64,000 bases of DNA from Emydura subglobosa (taxonomy: Eukaryota > Chordata > Testudines > Chelidae). The stretch is taken from the NCBI GenBank assembly GCA_007922225.1, contig ML679973.1, positions 2,670,033-2,734,032 of the forward strand. The letters are read 5' to 3'. This document shows, piece after piece, positions 62,400 through 64,000 of the stretch (position 1 is its first letter; every line of letters starts with the position of its first letter). A program made the position numbers and the translations under genes. Under the pieces are notes generated by a model that searched no databases, was not told where the DNA came from, and saw only the letters and a program-made list of their open reading frames with translations.

Positions 62400-63485
62400 G
62401 CCTGGTTGGAGGTAGCCGGCCTGGAAACCAATGATTCAATGCGATCTTTTCCACCCTGCTGCGCTAGAGAGAGAGAGAAACTGCAACGTGTCCGCGCCTG
62501 CAGCCTGCAGCCTTTCTCATTTCTGCTCAGGGCCACCTGGTACTTCGAAGGGAAAGCTGGTTCCCAACACGAGATAGATCGAGAGAGGGGTCGGGCCGTT
62601 TGAAAGGCAGCCGAAGTCTAGTCCAGCCTTTTGGACAGGTCGGGAACGTTTCACGAGGATGCTTCTGCTGAGAGGAAGATCTGAACTACATCAGCGCCCC
62701 TTTGTGAGTCTACACGGTTTGTATTCTGAATCCGGTCTTTAAACGAGGACACAATTTAAGCTCAGTCACAGGTTATGTAGAAGCCACCAAGAGCCCTCAT
62801 TTAAAAGAGGACACAATTTAAGCTCAGGTTATTAGAAGTCACCAAGAGCCCTCATTTAAAAACAAAACAGGGAAAATGCAAAATGGTTTTAGGACACATC
62901 TCACATTGCCACTCAAAACACCATTTGCAGCGACCTTGTCATTGACATTGTAAGCAGACCTCGTGCTTCTCTAGCATCTCTTCATTTGAGAATTACAAAC
63001 CCCCATTTGGAAATCAGGTACGTTTGTAAAGAAAGGGCAAAGTTCTCCCCCAGGGGACAGGCATAATTCAGATAGACACAGTATGTCATGCTGGGATGCC
63101 CCGTCAATGGAGCCATGATAGAAGCACCTACAATGATAAATACAACATGCTACGAAGTCGGTGTTACGCCTGCAATTCTTCGCCCTAGCAAAGCATGAGT
63201 TCTCTTTTATGACTGTATTTTGGTAGCAATGTTACAGTTAATACTGAGTTGGGTGATCTATCCCAACCCTTGTTTTTACCTGCTTAAAGTTGTCTCAAAT
63301 TTTCCCTTTGACATAAACTTTCTCATGCTTAGTGCAAAGGTGAATTTTTATGTTGGGAAAAAATCTGTCTCGCTAGTTTTTAGTTATGCAAGTGTAGGGG
63401 GGGGAAAACTGATTTGTGCTTTAAAAAATCTTGTTTAGTCGTTTTTGCTCTGCTTTGGAACTTCACACTTGGCATGTACACGCCT
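62400..63485. other. Upstream flank of SIDT1
   Basis: No gene seen. It holds the 2-copy tandem duplication at 62739-62854; from 62860 on it becomes AT-rich and featureless. Confidence 0.55.
62739..62854. repeat. Two-copy tandem duplication (about 62 and 54 bp)
   Basis: Both copies contain 'GAGGACACAATTTAAGCTCA', then 'CACCAAGAGCCCTCATTTAA'. Copy 2 lacks 'GTCACA' and a few bases in the middle. Confidence 0.9.
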
Positions 63486-63489
63486 CTGG

Positions 63490-64000
63490 AGGATAGTGGT
63501 CTACACTGGTGACTTAGGTTGATGTAAAGTCACTTACGTCGACTTCTGTACACCTGCGTCTACACTGGCGCTACTGTTAAGTCGAATTAAGTTGCGGCAA
63601 AAGTTGACTTAATAAGACCACCTCTGCAAGTGGCATAGCGCCTAATTCGAATTTGTTAGTTCAATTTAGTGTCAGTGTAGACCCAACTTCGCTTAAATCG
63701 ACTTAATTGCCCCCTGGGATGTATTCCACAATGCCACGTCTGACGGCTCTGGACAGTCGCGCTGTGCTGCTCAGTGGTCACGCTAGCAGGAAATGTCCCT
63801 TCCCCTCAAGCCCCGGCAAGATTTGAATTTTCATTTCCTGTGCTGCCAGCGTGGAGAGAGCTTTGTCACTGTTCTCCGCATGGCTACTGCATAGCCCAAA
63901 CGCGCTCCAGCATGGAGTCGAGCAGAGGTCTTAGATCTCATCGGGCTGTGGGGCCAGGAGTTCTGGCTCAGCTCAGAGCCAGCAAAAGGAATCTGGACAT
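63490..64000 (+). mobile_element. PIF/Harbinger-related element with Myb/SANT-like protein fragment (runs off right edge)
   Basis: It opens with MITE-like sequence ('GGTCTACACTGGTGACTTAG', 'GCGTCTACACTGGCGCTAC') and continues into a coding relic at about 63924-64000. There one frame reads 'EVLDLIGLWGQE' and the next 'VLAQLRASKRNLD', together the start of a trihelix/Myb-like domain typical of the Harbinger accessory protein. A frameshift lies between the two parts. The element continues beyond the window. Confidence 0.6.

Larger units (their letters stand above)
61140..62400 (-). promoter_or_regulatory. CpG-rich promoter region around SIDT1 exon 1
   Basis: CG dinucleotides are dense here, in contrast to the AT-richer DNA on both sides. 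There are G- and C-runs (61168-61177, 61367-61373, 61966-61974) and GC-box-like motifs. The region covers exon 1 and the 5' flank, as expected for a CpG-island promoter read toward lower coordinates. I did not count CpGs. Confidence 0.75.

Overview
This is a piece of a vertebrate nuclear genome, most likely a turtle or another non-avian sauropsid. One spliced gene covers almost the whole window. On the minus strand it reads as SIDT1 (SID1 transmembrane family member 1, the vertebrate relative of C. elegans SID-1). Sixteen exons, from the start codon (61640) to a donor at 1995, give 529 uninterrupted codons. Every intron phase agrees across the joins and every intron is GT-AG. The last roughly 300 residues, with most of the transmembrane core, lie beyond the left edge. 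The turtle-like assignment is an inference from the repeat families (CR1-type LINEs, a chromodomain Ty3/gypsy element, PIF/Harbinger and hAT relics, MIR-like SINEs).

Layout from right to left, in the direction of transcription: upstream flank with a Harbinger-related fragment at the edge (about 63490-64000) and a 2-copy tandem duplication (62739-62854); CpG-rich promoter and exon 1 (about 61140-62400); a 23-kb intron 1 filled with LINE, SINE and MITE relics (38462-61442); exons 2 and 3 flanking a PIF/Harbinger transposase relic; intron 3 with a complete but dead Ty3/gypsy chromovirus with two LTRs (28572-33885), itself broken by a hAT-like insertion; intron 4 with a long CR1-clade LINE relic (24005-25750) and a 68-bp hAT MITE with perfect target duplications; then exons 5-16 with short introns holding MITEs, SINEs and simple repeats.

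No other functional protein gene, no rRNA and no tRNA gene was found. The other long open frames lie in mobile-element relics, low-complexity DNA or the antisense of SIDT1 exons. The most notable items are the intact N-terminal half of SIDT1, the chromovirus with its recognisable set of broken catalytic sites, two separate Harbinger-type protein relics (transposase and Myb-like partner) 26 kb apart, a fold-back MITE in intron 6, and one unexplained 88-codon open frame in intron 4 (26428-26691). I saw nothing that I would call a new biological system.
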